Shown piece after piece: positions 48,692-57,416 of a DNA stretch of 64,000 nucleotides. The notes under the pieces are model-generated. The model was given only the letters and a program-made list of their open reading frames with translations, was not told the DNA's origin and did not search any database. Origin of the DNA: Planctomycetota bacterium (GTDB taxonomy: Bacteria > Planctomycetota > GCA-002687715); assembly GCA_009691765.1 (NCBI GenBank), contig SIAO01000006.1, positions 1 to 64,000 of the forward strand, written 5' to 3'. Position 1 is the stretch's first letter. The number at the start of each line of letters is the position of its first letter. The position numbers and the translations under genes are program-made.

Positions 48692-48715
48692 CGCGTTGCG
48701 GGGCCGTCGTAGACT
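48688..48715 (+). promoter_or_regulatory. Candidate sigma-70 promoter for tRNA-Phe
   Basis: TTGACG (48688-48693) and TAGACT (48710-48715), spaced 16 nt, lie immediately upstream of tRNA-Phe and partly inside the ribF stop. Both hexamers are near consensus; recognition is by eye. Confidence 0.5.
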
Positions 48716-48727
48716 CTCGCCACACCC

Positions 48728-48800
48728 GGCCAGATAGCTCAGTTGGTAGAGCATAGCACTGAAAATGCTAGGGTCCCCAGTTCAAATCTGGGTCTGGCCA
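48728..48800 (+). tRNA. tRNA-Phe(GAA)
   Basis: A 73-nt class I tRNA. Acceptor GGCCAGA/TCTGGCC, D arm GCTC-AGTTGGTA-GAGC, anticodon stem-loop TAGCA-CTGAAAA-TGCTA with anticodon GAA, T arm CCCAG-TTCAAAT-CTGGG, discriminator A. CCA is not encoded. Confidence 0.97.
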
Positions 48801-48851
48801 TCGACGCACAAGCCTCGCGCAACATCGCGCGGTTCTCTAGGAGGTTCCTCC

Positions 48852-49412
48852 ATGCGCAGTCTCTCGCTCATCGTTGTTGGTGTACTGCTCCTCTCTGCGT
48901 CCATGCTCAGCGCTCAGACGCCCGCGCCTGTCACTGCTGGTGTGGTGGACATGTTCAAGGTGCTCAACGAGCATCCTGAAACCAAACAGCGTATGGAAGG
49001 CATCAAGAAGGACTTCGAAGCCTCTATCGAGAAGTTGAAGGTTGAGATCTCGAAGGCCAAGGCGCTGGATGATCAACTCGACCTGTTGAAGGAAGGTTCG
49101 CCAGAGCAACTTGAGCAACTGAAGAAGATCAGTCAGCTCAAGGCCACCTTCGAGATTGATCGCAAGCTGCTGATTGCGCGCATGAATATCGATACTGTCA
49201 CGGTGATGCGCGACATCCATGAAAAGAGTGTGAAGGCCGTGGGCGAGGTGGCGCAGCGCAAGGGTCTGCGCATGGTGTTCATGACCACGAGCGGGCGCGT
49301 TGGCGGCCGTACGGAGTCTGAAGTGATGAACGAAATCGCTTCGCGGCCCGTGATCTGGAGCGACAACAGTCTCGATATCACGGAGGCCGTGATCGCAGCT
49401 CTCAAAGGCTGA
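48852..49412 (+). CDS. OmpH/Skp family periplasmic chaperone
   Basis: A 186-residue exported protein. The signal peptide (MRSLSLIVVGVLLLSASMLSA) is followed by GVVDMFKVLNEHPETKQ, the Skp-like first strand, then a long charged coiled coil (about 45-140) typical of the 'tentacles' of Skp/OmpH. It would escort unfolded outer-membrane proteins such as the TonB receptor. A strong ribosome-binding site, AGGAGG (48839-48844), precedes the ATG. The N-terminal part of the longer frame overlaps tRNA-Phe and is rejected. Confidence 0.8.
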   Translation: MRSLSLIVVGVLLLSASMLSAQTPAPVTAGVVDMFKVLNEHPETKQRMEGIKKDFEASIEKLKVEISKAKALDDQLDLLKEGSPEQLEQLKKISQLKATFEIDRKLLIARMNIDTVTVMRDIHEKSVKAVGEVAQRKGLRMVFMTTSGRVGGRTESEVMNEIASRPVIWSDNSLDITEAVIAALKG

Positions 49413-49529
49413 CATTCCGCCAACTTGGGCGGCGCACTGCTGGGGTGTATCCTGCGGTCCCAAAGATTCCTGCGCCTGCGGCAGCCGACCCGCTGAAGTG
49501 GTCGACGGCAAAGCGCCCGGAGAACTGAA

Positions 49530-49760
49530 ATGCAGCAAGGTATTCACCCCAAGTATGTCGAGTGCACGGTCAACTGCGGTTGTGGCAACACGTTCAAAAC
49601 GCACGCCACTATCGCACGCATCGCCATAGAGATTTGCTCTGCTTGTCACCCGTTCTACACAGGGAAGCAGAAGTTCGTGGACACCGCAGGGCGCGTCGAG
49701 AAGTTCATGCGCCGCTACAAGTTGGAAGGTGGCGCTGGCCCCGCGCAGCCTGCCAAGTGA
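49530..49760 (+). CDS. rpmE: 50S ribosomal protein L31 (zinc-binding form)
   Basis: A 76-residue bL31. The start [20 protein letters not shown] has the CxxxCxC cysteines, with [10 protein letters not shown] further on, so it is the C+ zinc-containing form (paralogues for low zinc lack these). [11 protein letters not shown]-like ending ([11 protein letters not shown]) is typical. A 117-nt leader lies upstream with a possible -10 TATCCT near 49448. It is followed 6 nt later by prfA. Confidence 0.95.
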   Translation: MQQGIHPKYVECTVNCGCGNTFKTHATIARIAIEICSACHPFYTGKQKFVDTAGRVEKFMRRYKLEGGAGPAQPAK

Positions 49761-49766
49761 CCTGCG

Positions 49767-50861
49767 GTGCCGCAGGTGTCGCTAGTTGATCTGTTACTGC
49801 CGCGCTTGCTCCGGGCTGAAGAGCGCTTTAGCCAAATTGACGTCGAGTTAGCTGCGGGGCCCATCGAGCATGCACGGCTCGCGACGCTCATGAAAGAGCG
49901 CGGCTCGCTGGCGCCTCTCGTGGAGTTGGTGCGCGGGCGTCGCCGCCTGCTTGAAGACCTTCAGTCGGCAGAGGAGCTTTTGGCAGCCGATGCGTCGTTC
50001 GCAGAGCTGGCAAATGAAGCCCGTGACGCGGCGCATGCACAACTGCCTTCGATCGAGAATCGCTTGGTCACTCTGTTCGTCAGCCGCACGGAGCAAACCC
50101 CTCCGGGTCTCATCGTTGAGATTCGCGCAGGCACTGGCGGAGATGAAGCGGCGTTGTTCGCCGGCGAACTGCTGCGCATGTACATGCGCTTCTGCGAACG
50201 GCGCGGTTTGAAGGCGGAGTTGCTTGACGAATCCCACACCGAGCTTGGAGGCGTGCGCGAAGCAGTTCTCGGAGTGAGTGGTGAGGCCGCGTGGGCGGCG
50301 TTCAAATTCGAGTCCGGGGGGCACCGTGTTCAGCGCGTGCCGTCCACGGAAACTCAAGGCCGTGTGCACACCAGCGCAGCAACGGTCGCAGTGCTGCCCG
50401 AGCCTGACGAAGCCGCCATCGTCATCAACGACGGGGATTTGCGCATCGACTCGTTCCGCTCTTCCGGACCTGGTGGACAGAGCGTGAATAAGACCAGTTC
50501 GGCGATACGCATTACGCACATCCCCACGGGCACGGTGGTTTCGTGCCAAGACGAGAAATCGCAGCACAAGAACAAGGCCCGTGCACTCAAAATCTTGCGT
50601 GCACGGTTGCACGATCTCGAGGCGCAGCGTCTGCACAGCGAGCGCTCTGGATTGCGTCGCGTCTTGATCGGCTCCGGCGATCGTTCGGAGCGCATTCGTA
50701 CTTACAACTTCCCGCAAGATCGTGTGACGGACCACCGCATTGGAGCGAGTTTTCACGACTTGCCATGCATCCTTGCAGGTGGGCTTGATGCGCTTATTGA
50801 GGCGCTTGCGCAGAGCGAACTGGAAGCGCGACTGAAGGCCTTGGCAGAAGAGAAGGCGTGA
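49767..50861 (+). CDS. prfA: Peptide chain release factor 1
   Basis: Reads UAA and UAG stops. A 364-residue class I release factor. The anticodon-like tripeptide is PST in RVPSTETQG, an RF1-type PxT rather than the SPF of RF2. The catalytic GGQ is in [14 protein letters not shown]1 does not read UGA, so it does not compete with selenocysteine insertion. The start is GTG 49767; the N-terminal [18 protein letters not shown] is the family opening. The usual prfA-prmC order follows. Confidence 0.94.
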   Translation: MPQVSLVDLLLPRLLRAEERFSQIDVELAAGPIEHARLATLMKERGSLAPLVELVRGRRRLLEDLQSAEELLAADASFAELANEARDAAHAQLPSIENRLVTLFVSRTEQTPPGLIVEIRAGTGGDEAALFAGELLRMYMRFCERRGLKAELLDESHTELGGVREAVLGVSGEAAWAAFKFESGGHRVQRVPSTETQGRVHTSAATVAVLPEPDEAAIVINDGDLRIDSFRSSGPGGQSVNKTSSAIRITHIPTGTVVSCQDEKSQHKNKARALKILRARLHDLEAQRLHSERSGLRRVLIGSGDRSERIRTYNFPQDRVTDHRIGASFHDLPCILAGGLDALIEALAQSELEARLKALAEEKA

Positions 50862-50874
50862 GAGCGCTGCGGCC

Positions 50875-51744
50875 ATGAGCGCGGCAGAACGGGTGCACAG
50901 CGTCAAAGAGCTCGTGACACTTGCTGCAGGCTGGCTGGGAGACCACGGATGCAGCAGTGCGCGCATCGACGCCGAACTTCTGCTGGCAGTCTTGTTAGAG
51001 CGTGATCGGTTAGGACTTTGGCTTATCCACGACATGCCAGTAGCCGCGGATGTGATGCAGCGCTACCGCGAACTCTTGAAGCGTCGGCAGCGCGGCGAAC
51101 CCGTGGCTTACATCCTCGGCCGCCGCGAGTTTTATGGGCGCAATTTCGTAGTGTCCCCAGCGTGTCTGATTCCGCGTCCGGAGACCGAGCATGTCGTGGA
51201 TGCTGCGCTGCAACGGTTGCGCCGACGCGGCGTACAGGAGCGGCGCTTGCGCTGTGTCGATCTCGGTACGGGCAGCGGCTGTATCGCCATCACGCTTGCA
51301 TTAGAAATGCCGAGCCTTGAAGTGCTTGGCGTCGACCTGAGTGCAAGTGCATTGCAGTTAGCGACACGCAACGCGAGCGCGCTCAAGGCCAAGGTGGACT
51401 TTCGTTGCGCTGACATGTTTGAGTTTCTGCAAAGTGGCGAGCGCTTCGATCTCGTGGTGAGTAATCCGCCCTACATCACTGATGCCGAGCGCAGTGGATT
51501 GGACCGCGATGTGCGTGAGCACGAACCGCATCTTGCGCTCTTCAGTGGAGCCGATCCGCTGGCTTTCCACTCGCGCTTGCTCGCGGTCGCGGAGCGCATC
51601 CTGACTCCTGAAGGGGTCATGGTGTTGGAGTTACCAGCGCTGGACGCTGCTGGCTTGAAACGCATGCAGCCGACGGAGGCGGAGCGTCCTTCGAGCACCT
51701 TGCCCGACCTTGCTGGAATCCAGCGAGTGTTGCTTTACGGCTGA
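50875..51744 (+). CDS. prmC: Release factor glutamine methyltransferase
   Basis: Methylates the Gln of GGQ in RF1 and RF2. A 289-residue Rossmann-fold SAM methyltransferase: VDLGTGSGCIAITLA is the SAM loop, and NPPYITDAER carries the NPPY that binds the target Gln. The N-terminal helical domain has IDAELLLAVLLERDRL, and RREFYGRNFVV precedes the SAM domain. The gene order prfA-prmC is conserved. 13 nt separate it from prfA. Confidence 0.95.
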   Translation: MSAAERVHSVKELVTLAAGWLGDHGCSSARIDAELLLAVLLERDRLGLWLIHDMPVAADVMQRYRELLKRRQRGEPVAYILGRREFYGRNFVVSPACLIPRPETEHVVDAALQRLRRRGVQERRLRCVDLGTGSGCIAITLALEMPSLEVLGVDLSASALQLATRNASALKAKVDFRCADMFEFLQSGERFDLVVSNPPYITDAERSGLDRDVREHEPHLALFSGADPLAFHSRLLAVAERILTPEGVMVLELPALDAAGLKRMQPTEAERPSSTLPDLAGIQRVLLYG

Positions 51745-51761
51745 GAAGGGTGCACGGTTGG

Positions 51762-52109
51762 TCAGGCTGGGGAGAGGGTGGCAGCCTTGATCATGCTGTC
51801 GAGCTTCACGCGTACATCGGGAGTGATGTTGGTGAAAAACAGCCCAAGGTCGTAGGCGCCATCCGTGCGTCGTTCACAGCGGACCACGGCCGCTTCGATG
51901 ACCAAGCTGGTTTCCCTTTCATTACCAACGGCGGCCACATTGAGGCGCACCTTCATGTGCGCCATTTCCGGCAACGGGATGCTGCACACGGCGAGGGCGC
52001 CGCTGCGGCTGAGATTCGCCACTTTGCAGGAAACCTCTTCGGTTCCTGAGAGCTTGGCATCTATGAGCGTGTCGACGCGGGGTTCTTGACGGCGATCGTT
52101 GAAAGTCAT
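51762..52109 (-). CDS. PilZ domain protein
   Basis: A 115-residue single PilZ domain. Arg7-x3-Arg11 in RRQEPR and Asn32-x-Ser34-x2-Gly37 in NLSRSGAL match the cyclic di-GMP-binding RxxxR and (D/N)xSxxG motifs. The rest forms a beta barrel. It may act on motility or surface secretion; a pilus operon whose PilB-like ATPases also look c-di-GMP-binding lies 7 kb away. It is convergent with prmC. Confidence 0.86.
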   Translation of the reverse strand: MTFNDRRQEPRVDTLIDAKLSGTEEVSCKVANLSRSGALAVCSIPLPEMAHMKVRLNVAAVGNERETSLVIEAAVVRCERRTDGAYDLGLFFTNITPDVRVKLDSMIKAATLSPA

Positions 52110-52297
52110 CGCAGTTCCTTTCTTTTGGCGGCTCCCTCGGGCGCGGGAGAGCTTCCGGGTGTCCTCCCCGCAGCTTATGATCGCGTGCGGTTCGGGCTGA
52201 TCTCCGCTTTTTCGGCGGGGCCAGCGTGGCTGCTGAACTTTTTTCTCACTCTCGGCCCGGGTTTTCCGGCCGGGTGGAGACCCTTGGAGAAGTGGTT

Positions 52298-52765
52298 ATG
52301 GCAAATCTGAACAAGGTCATGTTGATGGGCAACCTCACTCGGGACCCCGTGGTGAAGTACCTCCCGAACGGCAATGCGGTGTGTGAGATTGGTTTGGCGA
52401 CGAACCGGGTCTGGTTCGACCCACAAACCAAGGAGAAGAAGGAAGCCGTCACTTTCGTGGACTGCGTGGCCTACGCCCGCACGGGAGAAAACATCGGCAA
52501 GTTCTTCAAGAAGGGCAAACCCATCTTTATTGAGGGCCGACTGAACTATCGCGCTTGGGAAAAGGATGGAGTGAAACGTAGCAAACTCGAGGTTGTGGTT
52601 GAGGGCTTTGAGTTCATCGGTGGCCGAGATGGCGAGAGCGGTCAGAACCGTTCGGGCGATGGCGGCCGCTCTGACGCCCACCAGCAGCAGGCGGCCCACA
52701 TGGACGAAGGTGCTGGCAGCGGCGGAGGTGGAGCGGCGCATTACGACGACGAAGTACCGTTCTGA
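52298..52765 (+). CDS. ssb: Single-stranded DNA-binding protein
   Basis: A 155-residue SSB: OB fold at about 1-110 (LNKVMLMGNLTRDPVVKYLPNG at the start, quoted in part as VMLMGNLTRDPVV; VTFVDCVAY; GKFFKKGKPIFIEGRL), then a Gly/Gln/Ser-rich linker and the acidic tip DDEVPF that recruits partner proteins. GGAG (52286-52289) lies 8 nt before the ATG. It replaces a longer frame to 52226. Confidence 0.96.
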   Translation: MANLNKVMLMGNLTRDPVVKYLPNGNAVCEIGLATNRVWFDPQTKEKKEAVTFVDCVAYARTGENIGKFFKKGKPIFIEGRLNYRAWEKDGVKRSKLEVVVEGFEFIGGRDGESGQNRSGDGGRSDAHQQQAAHMDEGAGSGGGGAAHYDDEVPF

Positions 52766-52850
52766 CAAGGAGTTGCGGCATGTCCGGGGGCCTTTGCTCG
52801 GCCCGCGATGAAAGGTTGCACCAAAGCGCCGGCTTGAAGCATTTGGCTGC

Positions 52851-52880
52851 TTGCGTGTTGCTTGCGTTCGGGAATAGAAT
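52851..52880 (+). promoter_or_regulatory. Candidate promoter upstream of structured leader
   Basis: TTGCGT (52851-52856) and TAGAAT (52875-52880) are spaced 18 nt, placing transcription start near 52887, before the gene at 52996. Recognition is by eye. Confidence 0.45.
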
Positions 52881-52886
52881 CAACTC

Positions 52887-52995
52887 ACGAAAGATGGAGT
52901 GGCCCCGTAGTGATGCTGGGGCAAACTCCTCGGAGTAAGAGTTGCGGTAGTCCCCCGAAGGTGCGCTGATTCTTGTCAATTCGAAGCGACCAAAC
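52887..52995 (+). promoter_or_regulatory. Structured 5' leader, possible cis-regulatory RNA
   Basis: About 109 nt between the candidate promoter and the TTG start. GGAG (52896-52899) can pair with CTCC (52926-52929), enclosing GCCCC (52902-52906) paired with GGGGC (52918-52922) around an 11-nt loop. The same CTCC can instead pair with GGAG at 52932-52935, giving two alternative folds. I do not recognise a known riboswitch class. Confidence 0.3.
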
Positions 52996-54522
52996 TTGAA
53001 GTCCTCACGCGAAAGTCTTCTGCTTGTTGCCATTCCCTTGGTGATGCTCACCGGGGCTGTGGTGTTTTTGCTGCCACGAAGTGGTGAGCAGACGGAGTGG
53101 GAGAGTGTTGCGCCTGCGGGCCCGATGATCGAGCAACCGGTGCAAGTCATCCGCAACATTGCCATGCGTGCAACCGAGGAGCCTGTTGCCGTGCTCGCAG
53201 TGGCGGTTGTGCCACTGGTCGAACAGAACCTCGTGCAGGGTTCAGTGACGGACACACGCGGAGTGCCCGTGCCTGGCGCCGTTGTACGCGTCACCGCACG
53301 CGTCAACATGTTGGATGGACAAGGACAGTCTCTTTATCCGTTGGAGCCAGCGAGTTTCACGAACAGTGACGCATTGGGGCGCTTCTCGTTTCGCCATGCA
53401 GGTGCAGTGCTGTACGACCTCGTCATCAGCGCGGCAGGTTTTGCACCGGAGACGCTGACTTCACAGCAAGGGTCGCATTGCACCGCGGTACTGACTTTGC
53501 CGGCGACAGTGTCAGGCACAGTGACCGATGGGAATGGGAATGCCATCGAAGGTGCCGAGCTCAATCTCGTGCAAGGGTCACGCCGCATCGTTGGTAGCAC
53601 GAGCAGATCTGGGAGCTATCGCTTCGAGCAGGTCGCGGGTGGCGCAGCACTCCTTGAAGTGGCACATCCGCAGTTTGAACCTCAGTTGCTGCGCATTCCC
53701 GCCATCCTCGAGGATGAAGAAGTTGTGCTGGATGTTTCTCTGCAGATCGGCTCTGCCCTCACCGGCCGCGTGCTGCGTGCAAACGGGCAAGCTGCCAGCA
53801 ATGCCACTGTGGTTGTTCAGGATCTGATGCGCATGTTGCCTTGCGGCACTTTGCTCACCGATCTGAACGGGATGTTTAGGATGCAGTCGGTCATGCTTGG
53901 TGGGCGCTACCGCATTAGCGCGCACGGCGAAGATTGTGCTGCATCGCTTACGATTCACGTGCCTCGGGAAGGGCCTGCTCCTCTGGTGGAGTTGCATTTG
54001 GCTCCTCGTTGGGTCTTTGAGGGCACCGTGACAGCTCAAGGTGGCACTGCAATCCAAGATGCAACCATCATGCTTGTGGCCGAGAATGGGACTAACAGCG
54101 CGACGACCATCACGGGTTCGAATGGCGGTTTCGTTGTGAAGGAACTCGTGGTCGGCATGAGCTATCGCCTGATTGCCGTGTCTCCAGGCTTTGCCGTTTT
54201 TCAGGCTGCTGGCCTCACTGCGCTGAATCCGCAGATTGCTGCTGTACTTGAAGAAGCCCTCTCTGCAGACGGACACGTCGTCAGCATTCACGGCCTACCC
54301 TTGCAAGGTGCAGCTGTGAAGTTGACATTCCCGAATAATGCAGCTGCGCCGATATTCACTCTGACCGGTCCTGACGGGCGCTGGCATTTCGATGGCTTGC
54401 CGTCCGGCGATGCATGGATGACCGTGATGCGCGCTGGCTACGAAAACTCGGTGAGCAGCATCACACTTGTTGCCCCAGCCCGCTTGGCTGCAATGCAAAC
54501 TCAGCTGTCGCCCTTAAACTGA
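52996..54522 (+). CDS. Exported carboxypeptidase-regulatory-like repeat protein
   Basis: A 508-residue protein with an N-terminal membrane helix or signal peptide (about 7-26, SLLLVAIPLVMLTGAVVFLL). Tandem beta-sandwich repeats of the carboxypeptidase regulatory-like type follow, for example VQGSVTDTRGVPVPGAVV, VSGTVTDGNGNAIEGAEL, LTGRVLRANGQAASNATV and FEGTVTAQGGTAIQDATI. Each has the G.V.D..G.P..GA.V pattern, with 5-6 domains in all. The start is TTG 52996. It is probably a surface or periplasmic structural protein. The next gene is 5 nt away on the same strand, so the two form an operon. Confidence 0.7.
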   Translation: MKSSRESLLLVAIPLVMLTGAVVFLLPRSGEQTEWESVAPAGPMIEQPVQVIRNIAMRATEEPVAVLAVAVVPLVEQNLVQGSVTDTRGVPVPGAVVRVTARVNMLDGQGQSLYPLEPASFTNSDALGRFSFRHAGAVLYDLVISAAGFAPETLTSQQGSHCTAVLTLPATVSGTVTDGNGNAIEGAELNLVQGSRRIVGSTSRSGSYRFEQVAGGAALLEVAHPQFEPQLLRIPAILEDEEVVLDVSLQIGSALTGRVLRANGQAASNATVVVQDLMRMLPCGTLLTDLNGMFRMQSVMLGGRYRISAHGEDCAASLTIHVPREGPAPLVELHLAPRWVFEGTVTAQGGTAIQDATIMLVAENGTNSATTITGSNGGFVVKELVVGMSYRLIAVSPGFAVFQAAGLTALNPQIAAVLEEALSADGHVVSIHGLPLQGAAVKLTFPNNAAAPIFTLTGPDGRWHFDGLPSGDAWMTVMRAGYENSVSSITLVAPARLAAMQTQLSPLN

Positions 54523-54527
54523 GGCGC

Positions 54528-55361
54528 ATGGCGCGGCTGGCATTGGTTTTGTTCTGCATCAGTTGCACGTGGATTCCTGCACAGGCCAAGAGCGTCATGT
54601 TGGAAGGCGAAGCGCTTCAAGTCTTGACTGCGGTTGACGCGCGCTTGCTGGAGCCGCTGCGTGCCCATGCTGTTAGCTTCGTGTATCGCCCGCAAATCCG
54701 TGTCGTCGGCACAGCAGCCACGCCCGCTCTATGGAGCGTGCGCTACTCGTGGCGTGATGGCGTCGGCGATCGCGTCGACTTTCTGGACGCAGAATCGCAC
54801 CCATGTGCTCATGTGCCGGATGCACCAGTGGAGCAGCGTGCTGGGGCGCTGCAGCAACACCTCAACATGGCTCGTGGTCTGGCAGCATTTTTTCGTGGAC
54901 GTGCGCACGTGCAGGCCTATTCAGGATGTCGCGGGCGGGTGGAACGCGAAACTGTGAATGGTGTCGCAGAGGTTTCCGTGGTGCTCGAGCCGGCAGAGCG
55001 GCAGCGAGTGGCGCGCACTGTCATTCGGCTGGATAGGCGCGGGGTTCCTTGGAAGGTTGAGCGCAGCATGACCAATGGCGATCGCGTCTTGCAACATCCA
55101 CAGTATGAACCGCGTGGTGACAAGTTTGCGTTGTTGGTGTTGCAGCACATGGAGACGCCCGCGGTCACCAGTGAAAAGGGCCACACCTACGCTTACGAAT
55201 TCAAATGGCAAACGGTGGACGGTGTCTTGCTTCCAGCGAGTGTGAGCAAGCAAAGCAAAGATGAGGATGAACCAGGCCTCGGGACTACCGAGTTCCGTGA
55301 GGTTCGTTTGGGGGCTTCGGTGGCTGAGTTTGAGCCGCTGGCTCCTGCATTCGTGCGCTGA
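54528..55361 (+). CDS. Exported protein of unknown function
   Basis: A 277-residue protein with a signal peptide (MARLALVLFCISCTWIPAQA). The mature part is mixed alpha/beta; residues of about 60-85 and 190-240 form beta strands (SVRYSWRDGVGDRVDFLD, YEFKWQTVDGVLLPASV). They resemble, loosely, the secreted DUF-type proteins that carry a beta-barrel-like lipid-carrier fold (outer-membrane lipoprotein-sorting type); this is not certain. It follows the repeat protein in an operon. The last 77 nt overlap the convergent helicase gene. Confidence 0.5.
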   Translation: MARLALVLFCISCTWIPAQAKSVMLEGEALQVLTAVDARLLEPLRAHAVSFVYRPQIRVVGTAATPALWSVRYSWRDGVGDRVDFLDAESHPCAHVPDAPVEQRAGALQQHLNMARGLAAFFRGRAHVQAYSGCRGRVERETVNGVAEVSVVLEPAERQRVARTVIRLDRRGVPWKVERSMTNGDRVLQHPQYEPRGDKFALLVLQHMETPAVTSEKGHTYAYEFKWQTVDGVLLPASVSKQSKDEDEPGLGTTEFREVRLGASVAEFEPLAPAFVR

Positions 55362-57303
55362 GCAGTAGCAAGGCCTCAGCGTCGACTTCAGCGCGGTTGA
55401 CCAGATTCACCGCCGCGCGCAAGCGGTCACGCAAACCGCTGTCATCTGGCACACCTTCCGCGAAATCGCGTAGCACTTGCACCGTCATGCGAAAAGTGCG
55501 CACAATGTCGCCAGCTTGTGCGGCTGTGAACTGGTGGAGGTCGTCGAACGTGCTGCCATCGACCCACGCAGCCATGGCGGCTGTCATTGAAAAATCTGGG
55601 GGTTTGATGCAGTTTTCGATGCCGGCAGCGCGTTCGAGCTTAGCGAATTCCATGCAACGCTTGCGTGCGCGATTCGCGGCGGTGTCGAGTGTGCGCGAAG
55701 CAAAGCGTGAGTGCATTTCCCCGCGTCGCGCTTCATGCACGACAGCGCAGAGCAGCATGGCGCACTCACCGGGCGTCAAGTCTTCGAAACAACCGGCCGC
55801 GTGCAGTTCAGTGATGCTGATCTCGAAGGCCTGCAAGCGTGTCGCGAGACGACCTTTGCCTGTCAATGTGCGACCTTCGAGATAGTGCGCACGCTCCAAG
55901 ACTTTCAGGCGTGAGCGCAGGGTGGCGCGTCCGGATTTTCCTTTGTCGCCACGCAACCATGCGGCGAACGACTTGCCGACAGCGTCATAAATGCCCTCAC
56001 CAACGTCGTGCCACAAGCGCAGGACAGCGTTGTAAGGCAGATTGAATTGGCTGGTCAGCGGCGGAACTTTTCCGAAGATCACATCCTTCACCGCTTTGGG
56101 GTCGTCGCGTTCGGGATCGATGTTTGCAAACACGGAGCCTTCGGTGTCCATGCCTTGACGGCCGGCACGGCCCGCCATCTGGTGGTACTGAAGTGGCGTG
56201 AGCCAGTCGAACTCGATGCCGTTGAACTTGCGTAGCGAGGAGAAGCATACGGAGCGCGCTGGCATGTTCACACCGAGCGCAAAGGTCTCGGTGGTGAAGA
56301 GCATGCGCAAAGCTCCCGTCGTGAAAAGGCGTTCTACGATTTCTTTCCACACGGGCAGCATGCCTGCGTGGTGGTAGAGCACCCCATGCGCGGCCAACGC
56401 ACGCATGTCAGGTGTGGCGGAATCATCTTCGATCTTGAAGAGGCGGCAGAGTGCGTCGAAAGCGTCCAGCAGTTGTCGGCGCTGTTCTGCATCGACAAGG
56501 TGACGCTTGCACGCTGATTGCGCTCGCATTTCACATTCGCGGCGCGAGAAGCAAAAGAACAAACCTGGCAGCATGTGATTCTGCGCGACCCAATCGAGCA
56601 AGTCTGTGCCGTGCTCGCCACGTCTGGCTCCGCGATGTCGATCGCGCACCGGCTTTTCAATTTGGCGCCGCGCCTCGCCGGGTCTTATCGGGCCGGTCTG
56701 AGGTGTGAACACATGATGTTGCAGCGGTACGGGTCGATCGCGCGTGATGACTAGGTCCACATCCTCTTCGCGCACACTGCAGATCCAATCGCGGAACTGC
56801 TGGAGGTTTGAAATGGTGGCTGAGAGTCCGAGGAAGCGCACGCCCTTGGGCGCGAACATGAGGCACTCTTCCCACACCGTGCCGCGATCGCTGTCGGCGA
56901 TGTAGTGAATCTCGTCCATGATCACCCAGCGCGCGCCGAGATTGCGTTCGTTGCCGGTGATCAGCGTGTTGCGGAAGATTTCCGTAGTCATGATCAACGC
57001 CGGAGCTTGGGCATTGATGGTCACGTCGCCGGTCATGATGCCAATGCGGTCGCCCCACGTTGCGCGGAAGTCGCGAAACTTCTGGTTGCTCAGCGCTTTC
57101 ACCGGCGAGGTGTAGATGACACGCTCGCCACGCGAGAGACAGAGCTCCATTGCGTATTCTGCCACGACGGTTTTGCCCGCGCCGGTGGGTGCCGAAACCA
57201 GCACGGAATGGCCGGCATCGACGGAGTCGAAGGCCTGGGCTTGGAATGGGTAAAGCTCGAAACCGTGCCAGCGGCGCGGTTGGTCAGTTGGATTGGAGGG
57301 CAT
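55285..57303 (-). CDS. Ski2/HelY-like DExH-box RNA helicase
   Basis: A 672-residue SF2 helicase of the Ski2/Mtr4/HelY type. Walker A is APTGAGKT (about residues 39-46), the DExH box is DEIHY, motif III is LGLSATISN, and the second RecA domain has MLFTTETFALGVNMPA and QMAGRAGRQG, followed by a winged helix and a helical-bundle C-terminal region. Such enzymes unwind structured RNA in exosome-linked decay of eukaryotes; the bacterial members (HelY in actinobacteria) are less understood. The last 25 residues overlap the neighbouring gene and are Pro-rich. Confidence 0.88.
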   Translation of the reverse strand: MPSNPTDQPRRWHGFELYPFQAQAFDSVDAGHSVLVSAPTGAGKTVVAEYAMELCLSRGERVIYTSPVKALSNQKFRDFRATWGDRIGIMTGDVTINAQAPALIMTTEIFRNTLITGNERNLGARWVIMDEIHYIADSDRGTVWEECLMFAPKGVRFLGLSATISNLQQFRDWICSVREEDVDLVITRDRPVPLQHHVFTPQTGPIRPGEARRQIEKPVRDRHRGARRGEHGTDLLDWVAQNHMLPGLFFCFSRRECEMRAQSACKRHLVDAEQRRQLLDAFDALCRLFKIEDDSATPDMRALAAHGVLYHHAGMLPVWKEIVERLFTTGALRMLFTTETFALGVNMPARSVCFSSLRKFNGIEFDWLTPLQYHQMAGRAGRQGMDTEGSVFANIDPERDDPKAVKDVIFGKVPPLTSQFNLPYNAVLRLWHDVGEGIYDAVGKSFAAWLRGDKGKSGRATLRSRLKVLERAHYLEGRTLTGKGRLATRLQAFEISITELHAAGCFEDLTPGECAMLLCAVVHEARRGEMHSRFASRTLDTAANRARKRCMEFAKLERAAGIENCIKPPDFSMTAAMAAWVDGSTFDDLHQFTAAQAGDIVRTFRMTVQVLRDFAEGVPDDSGLRDRLRAAVNLVNRAEVDAEALLLLSARMQEPAAQTQPPKPPNEPHGTR

Positions 57304-57416
57304 CAGAGCAGAAAACCTTGTGGCACGCTACCAGAGCTTCATCTTGCGGCAACGCCGCTTGCCGCTGCGCCGCCGTGGGGCTAAGTTTCGCACCTTCCAA
57401 ATCGTGAGGAGCCAGC

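Noticed and set aside
52901-52960. Cyclic di-GMP (GEMM) riboswitch, because GGGGCAAACTCC recalls its GGGCAAACC element
   Set aside because: The second conserved GEMM segment (GCAAAGCC-like) and the paired GNRA hairpin and receptor are absent, so only the short similarity remains.
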